64,000 nt of DNA from Pseudoselenomonas ruminantium (lineage in GTDB: Bacteria; Bacillota; Negativicutes; Selenomonadales; Selenomonadaceae). The stretch spans positions 1-64,000 of the forward strand of contig CACZIV010000005.1 of the NCBI GenBank assembly GCA_902781305.1, read 5' to 3'. The translations under genes and the position numbers were made by a program. The notes beneath the pieces were generated by a model, which was given only the letters and a program-made list of their open reading frames with translations, was not told where the DNA came from and made no database searches. Position 1 is the first letter of the stretch. Each line of letters begins with the position of its first letter. Of this stretch, positions 1 through 8,948 are shown piece after piece.

Positions 1-396
1 ATGCCGAACAATATGGGCCAAGTGCCACAACCGCAGCAAGGCCAGGCAATGCCGAACAATATGGGCCAAGTGCCACAACCGCAGCAAGGCCAGGCAATCC
101 CCAATAATAATATGGGTCAAATGCCACAGCCGCAGCAAGGCCAGGCAATGCCGAATAACAATATGGGTCAAATGCCACAGCCGCAGCAAGGCCAGGCAAT
201 GCCGAACAATATGGGCCAAGTGCTACAGCCGCAGCAAGGCCAGGCAATGCCGAATAATAATATGGGTCAAATGCCACAACCACAGCAAGGCCAGGCAATG
301 CCCAATAATAATATGGGTCAAATGCCACAGCCGCAGCAAGGTCAGGCAATGCCGAACAATATGGGCCAAGTGCTACAGCCGCAGCAAGGCCAGCCG
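1..396 (+). repeat. Coding tandem repeat, eight 48/51-bp units
   Basis: Eight in-frame units start at 1, 49, 97, 148, 199, 247, 298 and 349. Units are 48 bp (PNNM form) or 51 bp (PNNNM form). A higher-order block (one VLQ unit followed by two or more NNNM units) recurs, which points to recent unequal exchange or slippage. All units keep the reading frame. The array may continue left of the window. Confidence 0.9.
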
Positions 397-1227
397 GTTC
401 AACGTAATGTATTTGAACGCATACCACAGGCTGAACAGGTGCAGCGTCCGCAACAGGCTGCTATGCAGCAAGCAAAGAATCAGCTTTTAGACCAGGTTAT
501 GGAAAACACTCCCCAAACCATGAACGTTCTAAAAGACTTAGCACAACTATTGCTAAAGGATGGGAATGTAAATCAAAAAGATGCGTTGCTGTTGCAGAGC
601 TTTATCAATGGCAAGGAGGCACTGCTCAGTGCCAAGGAAGCTCAGCAGCTGCAACAGATGATACGTCTGTGTCAGGCGAATATTCCTGCTACGGTGCAGC
701 AGGCTGCTTTGCAGCAGAATATTCCTGACCTTCCCCGACTATGGGCATTTATGCAGCTGTGCGATATGTCTTATACGCGGAATATGACGGCCCGCCAGTT
801 GAAACGGGCGGGGAAGGATGTCGCGGCGTTTGTTCTTTCCATGCGCAATTCCATGGAGGGGGATAACAGCATAGTTCCCGGACAGCGCTCCTTGAACTTT
901 ATGATGCCGATGTATATGGGTGAGGAGAGCACTTATCCGGCCTATATTCATGTATATGATGAAAAGCAGCCTGACCCGGAAACGGGTGAGATGAAAAAGG
1001 AAACCTGGCTGCGCTTATGTGTATTGACAGACAATATCGGTGCCGTAGAGCTTACTTGCCGGGTTTATCAGGAAAATCAGCTGGATATGCGGCTCTTTTT
1101 CTCTAGTACAGAAACGGCCAATGAATTTCGGGCAGAAACAGATGCTCTGCGTAATTCATTGAAGGATAGCAAACTCAGGCTCAAAGAGTTAAAAATAGGC
1201 GCTGTGGGTGAACGTAGATTTATGTGA
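1..1227 (+). CDS. FliK-like flagellar hook-length protein with N-terminal repeats (5' end may be cut)
   Basis: The reading frame is open at the left edge, so the true start may lie upstream. Residues 1-132 are eight tandem units of 16 or 17 residues built on MPNN(N)MGQ(V/M)PQPQQGQA, rich in Gln, Pro and Asn. After a Gln-rich linker, residues ~155-408 form an alpha-helical stretch and then a C-terminal domain resembling the FliK/YlqG C-terminal domain. That domain has an extended beta region around LRLCVLTDNIGAVEL and a closing amphipathic helix. FliK-type proteins are exported and set hook length by switching export specificity. The next gene is an FlhB-like switch protein, the ylqG-ylqH order known in Bacillus, which supports the call. 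Family assignment is moderate because the N-terminus is low complexity. Confidence 0.6.
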   Translation: MPNNMGQVPQPQQGQAMPNNMGQVPQPQQGQAIPNNNMGQMPQPQQGQAMPNNNMGQMPQPQQGQAMPNNMGQVLQPQQGQAMPNNNMGQMPQPQQGQAMPNNNMGQMPQPQQGQAMPNNMGQVLQPQQGQPVQRNVFERIPQAEQVQRPQQAAMQQAKNQLLDQVMENTPQTMNVLKDLAQLLLKDGNVNQKDALLLQSFINGKEALLSAKEAQQLQQMIRLCQANIPATVQQAALQQNIPDLPRLWAFMQLCDMSYTRNMTARQLKRAGKDVAAFVLSMRNSMEGDNSIVPGQRSLNFMMPMYMGEESTYPAYIHVYDEKQPDPETGEMKKETWLRLCVLTDNIGAVELTCRVYQENQLDMRLFFSSTETANEFRAETDALRNSLKDSKLRLKELKIGAVGERRFM

Positions 1228-1244
1228 CAATTATGATGATGTCC

Positions 1245-1274
1245 TTGACACATGTACATTTTGTAGGATAAAAT
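1245..1274 (+). promoter_or_regulatory. Candidate sigma-70 promoter
   Basis: TTGACA at 1245-1250 and TAAAAT at 1269-1274 are separated by 18 bp. The pair lies in the only gap of the cluster, ahead of the FlhB-like gene, and could drive that gene, yraN and the YifB gene. Confidence 0.55.
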
Positions 1275-1311
1275 AATAGATGTAAAGGAATACTCAGGCA
1301 GGTGAACAGGA

Positions 1312-1644
1312 ATGCAGAGGCAGCGTGGAGCGTTAAAAATAGAACCGGAAACAGACCCCAGTGTCCCTCAGCAGGCAGTGGCATTGAAGTATGATATGGA
1401 GCAGGATAATGCGCCGCGCGTGGTTGCCAAAGGGCGTGGTCATGTAGCGGAAAATATAATGGCTGCTGCGCAGAAGAATGCGGTTCCTGTTTACCAGAAC
1501 AAGACGTTGGTCAATATGCTTATGGCTTTGGAGATAGACCGTGAAATTCCACCAGAGCTTTATCGCACGATTGCCGAAGTTATGGCCTATGTGTATCGTA
1601 TTGACAAAAAAGCGAAAAAGAATAAGCCTGAGACGAACCGTTAA
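1312..1644 (+). CDS. FlhB C-terminal-like protein (YlqH type, export switch homologue)
   Basis: A 110-residue soluble protein matching only the cytoplasmic domain of FlhB/EscU/YscU export-apparatus switch proteins. Shared segments are AVALKYD, APRVVAKG, a helical middle, and EIPPELYRTIAEVMAYVYRI. There is no membrane domain. The autocleavage motif NPTH that should sit just before AVALKYD is absent (SVPQQ is seen there), so self-cleavage is not expected. Bacillus YlqH has the same stand-alone design and also lies beside a FliK-like gene. A role as an accessory to flagellar export is inferred from family and neighbour. Confidence 0.8.
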   Translation: MQRQRGALKIEPETDPSVPQQAVALKYDMEQDNAPRVVAKGRGHVAENIMAAAQKNAVPVYQNKTLVNMLMALEIDREIPPELYRTIAEVMAYVYRIDKKAKKNKPETNR

Positions 1645-1671
1645 TCCAGTAGGTGTGAAGAAAGGCAGACC

Positions 1672-2034
1672 ATGAAGAATCAGATTCTGGGAAGTCAGGG
1701 AGAACAGGCTGCTGCAGATTTTTTGCAGCAGCAGGGTTATAAGATTTGTGCCCGTAATTTTCGCGTGCCTGTGGGAGAGATTGACATTATCGCCCGTCAG
1801 GGGGAAGTGTTGGCTTTTGTTGAGGTTAAGACCCGGCATGGTAATCGCTATGGGACTCCTGCGCAGGCAGTAAATATTCATAAACAAAAGAAAATAATTC
1901 AGACCGCCCAATGGTTTTTACGGCAGAAGCATTTAGAGGATAAGTGTTTCTGCCGTTTTGACGTGATAGAGGTTTATGCCCGGGCAGAGGGAAAGTGGCA
2001 GGTAAGGCATTTACCAGGGGCGTTTGAGTGTTGA
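1672..2034 (+). CDS. yraN: YraN family (UPF0102) endonuclease-like protein
   Basis: A 120-residue protein of the usual YraN length. It starts with the conserved GxxGExxAxxFL helix (residues ~7-18). It carries the PD-(D/E)XK-like core GEIDIIARQGEVLAFVEVKTR at ~37-57, with Asp, Glu and Lys in the expected order. The family is predicted to act on nucleic acid but has no settled cellular role. It begins 27 bp after the FlhB-like gene and ends 18 bp before the YifB gene, an order common in Firmicutes. The start ATG is preceded by AAAGG. Confidence 0.9.
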   Translation: MKNQILGSQGEQAAADFLQQQGYKICARNFRVPVGEIDIIARQGEVLAFVEVKTRHGNRYGTPAQAVNIHKQKKIIQTAQWFLRQKHLEDKCFCRFDVIEVYARAEGKWQVRHLPGAFEC

Positions 2035-2052
2035 GAATCAGGGAGGGATTGG

Positions 2053-3573
2053 ATGTTTGCACGGACTTTTGGAGCAACGACTTTGGGCGTAGACGGGCTG
2101 ATTATTGATGTGGAAGTCGATGCAGCCGCGGGCTTGCCCGGCTTTGATATTGTAGGGCTGGCAGATGCTTTGGTAAAGGAAGCAAAAGAGCGGGTACGTA
2201 CGGCGATTCGCAATTCCGGGATTCAGTTGCGGCAGGAAAAGGTGACGATTAATCTGGCGCCTGCTGATGTACGCAAAGACAGCGCTGGACTCGATTTGCC
2301 GATTGCTGTGGGGCTGCTCGCTGCTTACGGTCTGATTTCAGCAGAAACCTTGGACAAGTATCTTTTTGCGGCAGAACTTTCGCTGGAAGGAGAATGCCGC
2401 AGCATTCGGGGAATCCTGCCTATGGCGGTAAAGGCCAAGGAGGCAGGATTTCAGGCGATGTTTGTCGCCAGCGATAATGCTGACGAAGCCCTGCTTGTAG
2501 ATGGGCTGGAAGTTTATGCGGTAGACAATCTGGCACAACTGGTGGGCTTTTTGACTGGGCAGGAACGCTTGCTGCCGGTAAAGCCGCAAGCACCGATTCG
2601 GGAAGAGCGGGAATTTGCCGATGATTTTGCTGATGTGCAGGGACAGTTTCAGGCGAAGCGGGCTTTGGAAATTGCCGCTGCTGGTGGGCATAATGTGCTG
2701 ATGGTTGGGGCACCGGGCGCCGGCAAAACCATGTTGGCGCGGAGAATGGGCTCTATCCTGCCGCCGATGGGGGCAGAAGAAAAATTGGAAGTTACCAAGA
2801 TTTATAGTGTAGCTGGATTATTAAAGGGAAGTGGCTTGATTGAGGAAAGGCCATTTCGCAGCCCGCATCATACGGCATCTATGGCGGCAATGATTGGCGG
2901 TGGCAGTGTACCCAGACCGGGAGAGGTAACCCTGGCACATCATGGTGTTTTGTTTTTGGACGAATTACCGGAATTTAATAAAAAGACATTAGAGGTACTC
3001 AGAGAGCCAATAGAAGACAGAAAATTAACAATTTCCAGAGCCAATGCGTCCATAACTTTTCCGTCCAGTTTTGTGTTAATCGCTTCCATGAATCCGTGTG
3101 TATGCGGCTGGGCGCATGATGAAGAGCATGAATGTAAATGCACAGATTATGAGATAAAACGGTATAAGCAGAAAATATCCGGGCCGCTGCTGGACAGGAT
3201 GGATATACACCTTTGGGTGCCACGCGTGAAATACGACGAACTTGCCGCAAGGAAACGGGCGGAATCCTCTGCGGAAATTCGTAAGCGGGTGGTGGCGGCC
3301 CGAAAAATCCAGTTGTCCAGGTTGAAAAAATATCATCTGTTTTGCAATGCGCAGATGAATCATGCGCTTTTACAGAAACTCTGCGTATTGGAGCCGGCTG
3401 CCCAGCAGCTATTGAAACAGGCTTTTCAGAAAATGGGCCTTTCCGCAAGGGCTTATGACCGAATTGTGAAGGTGGCACGTACCATAGCCGATTTGGCAGG
3501 AGAAAAAAATATTCAGGCTGCACATATTGCAGAGGCCATACAGCTGCGAAATGACCGATGTCTTGAGGTGTGA
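2053..3573 (+). CDS. YifB/ComM family Mg-chelatase-like AAA+ ATPase
   Basis: A 506-residue protein with the full family layout: an N-terminal ChlI/S16-fold domain (~20-145), an AAA+ Mg-chelatase core, and a C-terminal helical domain. Walker A is GAPGAGKTMLARR (~222-234) and Walker B is GVLFLDELPEF. A cysteine cluster (CVCGW...CKC, ~352-366) is typical of the family. ComM homologues are hexameric helicases that promote branch migration during integration of transforming DNA; that role is family knowledge. RBS GGGAGG precedes the ATG. It is probably co-transcribed with yraN. Confidence 0.93.
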   Translation: MFARTFGATTLGVDGLIIDVEVDAAAGLPGFDIVGLADALVKEAKERVRTAIRNSGIQLRQEKVTINLAPADVRKDSAGLDLPIAVGLLAAYGLISAETLDKYLFAAELSLEGECRSIRGILPMAVKAKEAGFQAMFVASDNADEALLVDGLEVYAVDNLAQLVGFLTGQERLLPVKPQAPIREEREFADDFADVQGQFQAKRALEIAAAGGHNVLMVGAPGAGKTMLARRMGSILPPMGAEEKLEVTKIYSVAGLLKGSGLIEERPFRSPHHTASMAAMIGGGSVPRPGEVTLAHHGVLFLDELPEFNKKTLEVLREPIEDRKLTISRANASITFPSSFVLIASMNPCVCGWAHDEEHECKCTDYEIKRYKQKISGPLLDRMDIHLWVPRVKYDELAARKRAESSAEIRKRVVAARKIQLSRLKKYHLFCNAQMNHALLQKLCVLEPAAQQLLKQAFQKMGLSARAYDRIVKVARTIADLAGEKNIQAAHIAEAIQLRNDRCLEV

Positions 3574-3585
3574 AAGAAAAAATGC

Positions 3586-3614
3586 GTGACAAGGCGACAA
3601 GAACAGTGTACAAT
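3586..3614 (+). promoter_or_regulatory. Candidate sigma-70 promoter for the YjiH-family gene
   Basis: GTGACA at 3586-3591 and TACAAT at 3609-3614 are spaced by 17 bp. They lie between the YifB stop and the next RBS. Confidence 0.5.
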
Positions 3615-3657
3615 AAGTGTTGCTGTAAATTTATGCATTAAAAGTGAGGAAAAATAC

Positions 3658-4974
3658 ATGACATGGTTTAAGTTTGTAGCTGGTGCCTTGTTTGGCATGG
3701 GCATGTTCCTCTTTCCCGCAGGCGAAGGGGAGGGCTTTAGTACCCCGGTAGGCTTATTGACTGAGTGGCTAGAGAAACTGATTACCGCCAATGCACCCTG
3801 GTTTTTGTACCTGTTGGTAGCGTTTTCGGCACTGGGAGCGCTGGCTTGCCGGTTTTATACGCCGAAATTTATTGCCCGGCGCAAGTGGGCGGCAGGTTTG
3901 TTTGCTGTTTCCTGGCCATATCTGTTAACCCGTCTGGTGGCTTTGGCGGTGGTTATCTGTGTCGGTGGCGAAGTTGGCCCAGAATGGATTCGGGGCGAGG
4001 ATGTCGGTGGCAGCATGGTCGGGTTGTCGCGAACGCTGGTGGCCCTTGCCTTTTCTCTGAGTTTTGTCCTGCCGTTTTTGACGGATACGGGGATTATGGA
4101 ATTTACCGGCGTGCTCTTAAAGCCGGTTATCCGCCCGCTGTTCCATGTGCCGGGGCGGGCCTCGGTTGACCTCATTGCCTCCTGGCTGGCCTCATCGAAT
4201 ACGGCAGTGCTCATCACGGCTGGCCAGTATAACAGCGGCTATTACAGCCGCCGCGAAGCAGCGACCATCATGACGAATTTTTCGCTGGTGTCCATTCCCT
4301 TCTGTATGGTGGTGGCCGGAACCCTGCATGTGGAAAAATATTTCCCGTTGCTGTATCTGACGGTAACGGCCGTAGGGCTGCTGTTGGCGGTTATCGCGGT
4401 GCGCATTCCGCCGCTTTCAACGGTAGCGGAGGAATATCGCGGTGAACCGCAGCTGCGGGAGGAAGTGCCGCAGGGCAATTCGCTCTTTAGCTGGGCCATT
4501 GCGGCAGCCTTGGAGCGGGCGGAGAAATTCCGCTTGTCGGTTGCCGTAGGCGTGGGACTGGAAATGGCTGTGGGGATTTTGTTTGACCTCATTCCCATCG
4601 TCATCGCCTGGGGCACCATCGGTACGCTGCTCGTCAATGAAACGCCCATTTTCCAATGGATTGCCTATCCCATGGGGCTTTATATGTGGGCGGTTGGCAT
4701 ACCGGATGCGTTCACGCTGGCGCCGGCAACACTGGTCGGCTTTATTGATATGTTTATCCCTGCCCTGATTACCAATCCCGAGTCAAGCGAGCAGATTCGC
4801 TTCTTTATTTCGGCACTGTCGCTCGTGCAGATTATCTATCTGACCGAAGTGGGCAGCATCATTGTCAAGAGTGATGTCGGGCTCGATATGAAACGGCTGT
4901 TCATTATCTTTTTGGAACGTACGCTCATCGCCATTCCGCTGTTGTGGCTGGTGACGAAATTTTTTGTTGGTTAA
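3658..4974 (+). CDS. YjiH family nucleoside-recognition (gate-domain) membrane protein
   Basis: A 438-residue integral membrane protein with about ten hydrophobic segments. It contains a gate-like nucleoside-recognition region around LPFLTDTGIMEFTGVLLKP and ASWLASSNTAVLITAGQY, characteristic of the YjiH family. The substrate is not known; transport of a nucleoside-like or other small solute is only inferred. The ATG at 3658 is preferred because GTGAGG lies just upstream. A longer frame opens at 3586 but would start inside the promoter. It stands alone between the YifB gene and the kinase operon. Confidence 0.8.
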   Translation: MTWFKFVAGALFGMGMFLFPAGEGEGFSTPVGLLTEWLEKLITANAPWFLYLLVAFSALGALACRFYTPKFIARRKWAAGLFAVSWPYLLTRLVALAVVICVGGEVGPEWIRGEDVGGSMVGLSRTLVALAFSLSFVLPFLTDTGIMEFTGVLLKPVIRPLFHVPGRASVDLIASWLASSNTAVLITAGQYNSGYYSRREAATIMTNFSLVSIPFCMVVAGTLHVEKYFPLLYLTVTAVGLLLAVIAVRIPPLSTVAEEYRGEPQLREEVPQGNSLFSWAIAAALERAEKFRLSVAVGVGLEMAVGILFDLIPIVIAWGTIGTLLVNETPIFQWIAYPMGLYMWAVGIPDAFTLAPATLVGFIDMFIPALITNPESSEQIRFFISALSLVQIIYLTEVGSIIVKSDVGLDMKRLFIIFLERTLIAIPLLWLVTKFFVG

Positions 4975-5054
4975 GGGCATACTATAGAAGGAATTTTTTG
5001 CTTCCTTACAGAATACTACCATAATGGATTAAAGCATTACTGGAGGGAGCGCAA

Positions 5055-7055
5055 ATGTTAGCCGACTGGAAAAAAAAATTTGCTAATATTGACGATGCTT
5101 TTGCGCCAGTTTTGGTTTGCCGGAGGCATGTTGACGATTTTGAAGTCCTGCATATTTCTGCAGGGCTTTGTCGTATGTTCAAAATGAGCCGCGAAGGACT
5201 CTATGACTTCTTTATGCTGCCGACAAATGAGCAGATACATCCGGACGATTTGGTACGCGTGCTGCGTATGGTGCAGCACGTTTTTCATCATCCGGAGGAG
5301 CTTATGCAGTTTACTTACCGCATGGTTCTGCCGCGCAAAAAAGATGAATATATCTGGCTTATGTCGACCATTTATGGCCGTAAATTAACCGATGGCTCGG
5401 TTTTGCAGTACATTGCGAGCATCGACATAACGGCTGAGCGGGAAGAACAGGAAAAGCAGGCGGCGGTTTTTACGCACACTAACGCCCTGTTGGAGCGGGT
5501 GTTGGCTACTACGCAGACGATGCTTTTTTGGAAGGATAATGAAAGGCGCTTTCAGGGGGCCAACAAAGCCTTTTTGGACTATTATGATTTTCCTTCGGAG
5601 CAGGTCATTCTTGGGAAGACCGACGAAGAAATGGGCTGGCATGAGGAAGAAGAACCCTTCAAAAGTGACGAGTGGCGTATCCTGCATACGGGAGAATCGA
5701 CCTATCGTGTCCGTGGAAAATGTATGAGTCATGGGGAAATGCGGGATATTGTCGCCAGCAAGAGTCCCTTGATTGAAAATGGTGAGATTGTCGGCCTGGT
5801 GGGCAGTTTTGAGGATGTGACCGATGAAATCCGTCATCAGGAGCAGGTCGAACAGCTCAATGAACAGCTGCGACACGCGCTTGACAAGGCGGAAAGTGCC
5901 AATCAGGCCAAGACGGCATTTCTCTCCAACGTGAGTCATGATATGCGCACGCCGTTAAACGGCATTTTGGGCATTACCGAGCTGGCGCTGAAGACCGATG
6001 ATATGGAAAAGATACGGGGGTATCTGCAAAAAATCATGACGGCAGGTTCCCTGCTGAAGGACTTGATTAACGATACGTTGGAGCTTTCCCGGATTGGCAG
6101 CGGCAAGAAAAAGCTGGACTATGAGGTGGTGGAGGCAAGCTCCATGCTTGACCGCCTGATTACTTCCATTCGCTCGGCTGCTGAGCAGAATGGAGTCAAT
6201 TTCCATGTGGATTTGCCTTTTGACGAACTGGGCTTTGTGCGCACAGACCGTTTGAAACTGTCCAAGGTACTGCTGAATCTCCTGTCCAATGCCGTAAAAT
6301 TTACACCCAAGGGCGGTGATGTATGGCTCCTGGGCGAGGTGCTTTCCTACGATGCGCACGAGGCGGCCTGTCGTTTTACGGTCAGGGATAATGGCGCGGG
6401 CATGAGCAAGGAATTTCTGCCCAAGATGTTTAATCCCTTTGAACAGGAAAATGCCCTGTCCGTGCAGGGAAAGCAGGGGACAGGACTGGGGCTTTCTATT
6501 GCGAAGGAGCTTTTGGATGTTTTGGGCGGTACGATTGCGGTGGAAAGTGAGAAGGGCAAGGGAACAACCTTTACGGTGGAGGTTCGTTTTGAGCGTACGG
6601 AACGTATTGGCGGGCAGACGGCTATAGAGACGGAAATGGTATGCCTGGACAATCGGCAGATTCTGGTCTGTGAGGATAATGAGCTGAATCGGGAAATCGT
6701 CACGACCATTTTGGAAATGAACAAGTTAAAGGTAATCCATGCGGAAAATGGGGAGCAGGGGGTTCAGCGCTTTATGGAATCCCCGGAATACAGCATTGAG
6801 GCAATTTTGATGGATATCCGGATGCCTGTGATGGATGGGCTGACGGCGGCGGCAAAGATACGGCAGTTAGAGCGGAAGGATGCCGCGTTGGTGCCCATTA
6901 TTGCGCTATCGGCCAATGCCTTTCAGGAGGACGTGGAAGATTCGCGCAAGGCGGGTATGAATGACCATCTGACCAAGCCCATCGAGCCGGTTTTGCTCTT
7001 AAATTGCCTGCAGCGTCAAATCGGCAATTATGAAGCACAGCGAGGGGGGCGGTGA
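5055..7055 (+). CDS. Cytosolic PAS-domain hybrid sensor histidine kinase/response regulator
   Basis: A 666-residue protein without membrane segments. Two PAS-like domains (~20-130 and ~150-265) are followed by a short coiled coil and a HisKA domain with phospho-accepting His295 (SHDMRTPLNG). An HATPase domain follows with N box NLLSNAVKFTPKGG and G boxes DNGAGM and GTGLGLSI. A C-terminal receiver (~545-660) has phospho-acceptor Asp587 in LMDIRMPVMDG. No Hpt or DNA-binding output is present. The RBS is GGAGGGA. It overlaps or abuts the second kinase, and the ABC exporter follows, so the three probably form one signalling-export operon. Confidence 0.92.
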   Translation: MLADWKKKFANIDDAFAPVLVCRRHVDDFEVLHISAGLCRMFKMSREGLYDFFMLPTNEQIHPDDLVRVLRMVQHVFHHPEELMQFTYRMVLPRKKDEYIWLMSTIYGRKLTDGSVLQYIASIDITAEREEQEKQAAVFTHTNALLERVLATTQTMLFWKDNERRFQGANKAFLDYYDFPSEQVILGKTDEEMGWHEEEEPFKSDEWRILHTGESTYRVRGKCMSHGEMRDIVASKSPLIENGEIVGLVGSFEDVTDEIRHQEQVEQLNEQLRHALDKAESANQAKTAFLSNVSHDMRTPLNGILGITELALKTDDMEKIRGYLQKIMTAGSLLKDLINDTLELSRIGSGKKKLDYEVVEASSMLDRLITSIRSAAEQNGVNFHVDLPFDELGFVRTDRLKLSKVLLNLLSNAVKFTPKGGDVWLLGEVLSYDAHEAACRFTVRDNGAGMSKEFLPKMFNPFEQENALSVQGKQGTGLGLSIAKELLDVLGGTIAVESEKGKGTTFTVEVRFERTERIGGQTAIETEMVCLDNRQILVCEDNELNREIVTTILEMNKLKVIHAENGEQGVQRFMESPEYSIEAILMDIRMPVMDGLTAAAKIRQLERKDAALVPIIALSANAFQEDVEDSRKAGMNDHLTKPIEPVLLLNCLQRQIGNYEAQRGGR

Positions 7056-7057
7056 TG

Positions 7058-8941
7058 ATGGAGCTGAAACGTGAAGAAATCAAAAGCTTGACCGCCATTT
7101 TCCCCGGCAACTGTGCTGTTTATAAGCTTAAGGACAGGACATTGGAATTTCTGATGTCCTCCGAGGGTGTGGAGGAAGTAGGACATCGGGCTGGCCGGGT
7201 GTTTTTAGCCAATGTGCAGCTCGATTTATGCGCGCGGATATTTCAAAACGACCGCCGTTTTTTGCGGGAGGCCGTGGAACAGGCGCTAACGAAAGGTTCT
7301 GCCGAATGCGTTTACCGCATTGGACATGAGGAGCGGGACGAATTTATCTGGGTGCATACCATTGTCAAATATATTGGCGAACTGGAGGATAGCCCCGTAT
7401 TGATACTGACCTTCCGTGATGCGGCGGAAAGCAATCAGGCACAGCTGGAACTTTTGGAGGATATGGATACTATTGTCTATGTCTGCGATGTGGAAACCCA
7501 GGAACTTTTATATGCCAATCGGGCGGCAGTCAGGAACAGTCAGCAGCAGAGCAGCTACAGCGGTCATAAATGCTATAATTATATGTTCGGCAAAAACTGT
7601 GTTTGTGAGGATTGCCAGTTAAAACATCTGCAAATGGACGGCAAGCAGGAACTCGTGCGTCACGACAGTGAAAATGACCGTTATCTGAATATCGAAAAGA
7701 AGGGCATCAGCTGGTATGGCCGCTTTGCCTGTGCGCATTTCATCAATGATGTGACGGAGAAAAAGCGCAATGAACGGATGCTCGCGATGGAGCGGGAAAC
7801 AACGGCCAAGGCCGCCTTTGTGTCCAATGTGAGCCATGATATGCGCACGCCGCTAAACGGCATTTTGGGCTTTACGGAGCTGGCTATGCAGAGTACGGGC
7901 GATGATAAGCGCGCAGAATATCTGGAAAAAATCCGTACAACCGGCAAATTTATGCTGAATCTCATCAACGAAACGCTGGATTTGACCAAGATTACCAGCG
8001 GCAAGCTCGAAGTCGAACCGGAAAACTGCAATATCCAGAATGTGCTGGATACCATTGTGGTGTCGGCCTATGCCAATGCGGAGGTCAAGGGCGTAGAATT
8101 CGTTACCGAACTGGAAAATTTGCATTTTACGGATGTGTATGTGGATGTTTTGAAATTGCAGAAGGTCATCTTAAATCTGCTGTCTAATGCGGTGAAATAC
8201 ACGCCGGCAGGGGGCAAAGTTACGATGGTCATGGAAGGGCCGCAGGATTTTGGCGATGGCTATAACTGCCATATTGCCATCGTGGACACGGGGCTGGGCA
8301 TGAAAAAGAGTTTTCTGCCCAGGTTGTTTGAGCCCTTTGCCCAGGAACGCAGCAAACTCACGCGCAAAATAGAAGGGACAGGTTTAGGTATGTCGATTGT
8401 CAAGCAGCTGGTGGATTTATTGGGCGGCAAAATTACCGTGGACAGCGAACCGGGAAAGGGCACAAAGTTTGACCTTTGGCTGGATATCCCGCCGGGCAAG
8501 GAGGTTGATGCAGCCGATACAGCTGCCAACAATTATCCGGAACTTGCCGGGATGAAGGTGCTGCTCTGTGAGGATAATGAAATCAACCGCGAACTGGTGT
8601 ATAATCTGCTGGCGGTCTATGGCGTGGAAGTGCTCTGTGCTGCCGATGGACAAAAAGGCGTGGCCCTCTTTGCGGGTTCGCCAAAAGACAGCATTGATGT
8701 TATACTAATGGATGTGCGCATGCCCATTATGGATGGGCTGGAAGCCACGCGGGCTATCCGGGCCATGAGCCGCGAAGATGCCCGCAGCATGCCCATCTTT
8801 GGCCTGACTGGAGATGTGGACGAAGATTCGGTTGCAGAAGCCAAAGTGGCAGGTATGGATGAATGCCTGCCCAAGCCCGTGGATATTCCGCAATTGCTGG
8901 GAAAATTATCGGCGGCGCTGCAGGCCAAGGGGGAAAAATAA
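7058..8941 (+). CDS. Second PAS hybrid histidine kinase/response regulator with Cys-rich sensor
   Basis: About 627 residues, soluble, with the same layout as the upstream kinase and probably its paralogue. Two N-terminal sensor regions are followed by HisKA with His260 (SHDMRTPLNG), HATPase (NLLSNAVKYTPAGG, DTGLGM, GTGLGMSI) and a receiver with Asp552 (LMDVRMPIMDG). The second sensor has a cysteine motif, CYNYMFGKNCVCEDC, seen in some clostridial PAS domains and able in principle to bind metal or respond to redox. Starts at 7052 (GTG), 7055 or 7058 are possible. The ATG at 7058 gives the best spacing from GAGGGGGG. Confidence 0.9.
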   Translation: MELKREEIKSLTAIFPGNCAVYKLKDRTLEFLMSSEGVEEVGHRAGRVFLANVQLDLCARIFQNDRRFLREAVEQALTKGSAECVYRIGHEERDEFIWVHTIVKYIGELEDSPVLILTFRDAAESNQAQLELLEDMDTIVYVCDVETQELLYANRAAVRNSQQQSSYSGHKCYNYMFGKNCVCEDCQLKHLQMDGKQELVRHDSENDRYLNIEKKGISWYGRFACAHFINDVTEKKRNERMLAMERETTAKAAFVSNVSHDMRTPLNGILGFTELAMQSTGDDKRAEYLEKIRTTGKFMLNLINETLDLTKITSGKLEVEPENCNIQNVLDTIVVSAYANAEVKGVEFVTELENLHFTDVYVDVLKLQKVILNLLSNAVKYTPAGGKVTMVMEGPQDFGDGYNCHIAIVDTGLGMKKSFLPRLFEPFAQERSKLTRKIEGTGLGMSIVKQLVDLLGGKITVDSEPGKGTKFDLWLDIPPGKEVDAADTAANNYPELAGMKVLLCEDNEINRELVYNLLAVYGVEVLCAADGQKGVALFAGSPKDSIDVILMDVRMPIMDGLEATRAIRAMSREDARSMPIFGLTGDVDEDSVAEAKVAGMDECLPKPVDIPQLLGKLSAALQAKGEK

Positions 8942-8948
8942 GGAATTC

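Noticed and set aside
1..396. Possible CRISPR-like array from regularly spaced repeats
   Set aside because: The units are contiguous, in frame and code for one protein; no unique spacers are present.
3586..3657. Longer N-terminus of the YjiH-family protein
   Set aside because: The extra codons overlap the predicted promoter and there is a good RBS for ATG 3658.
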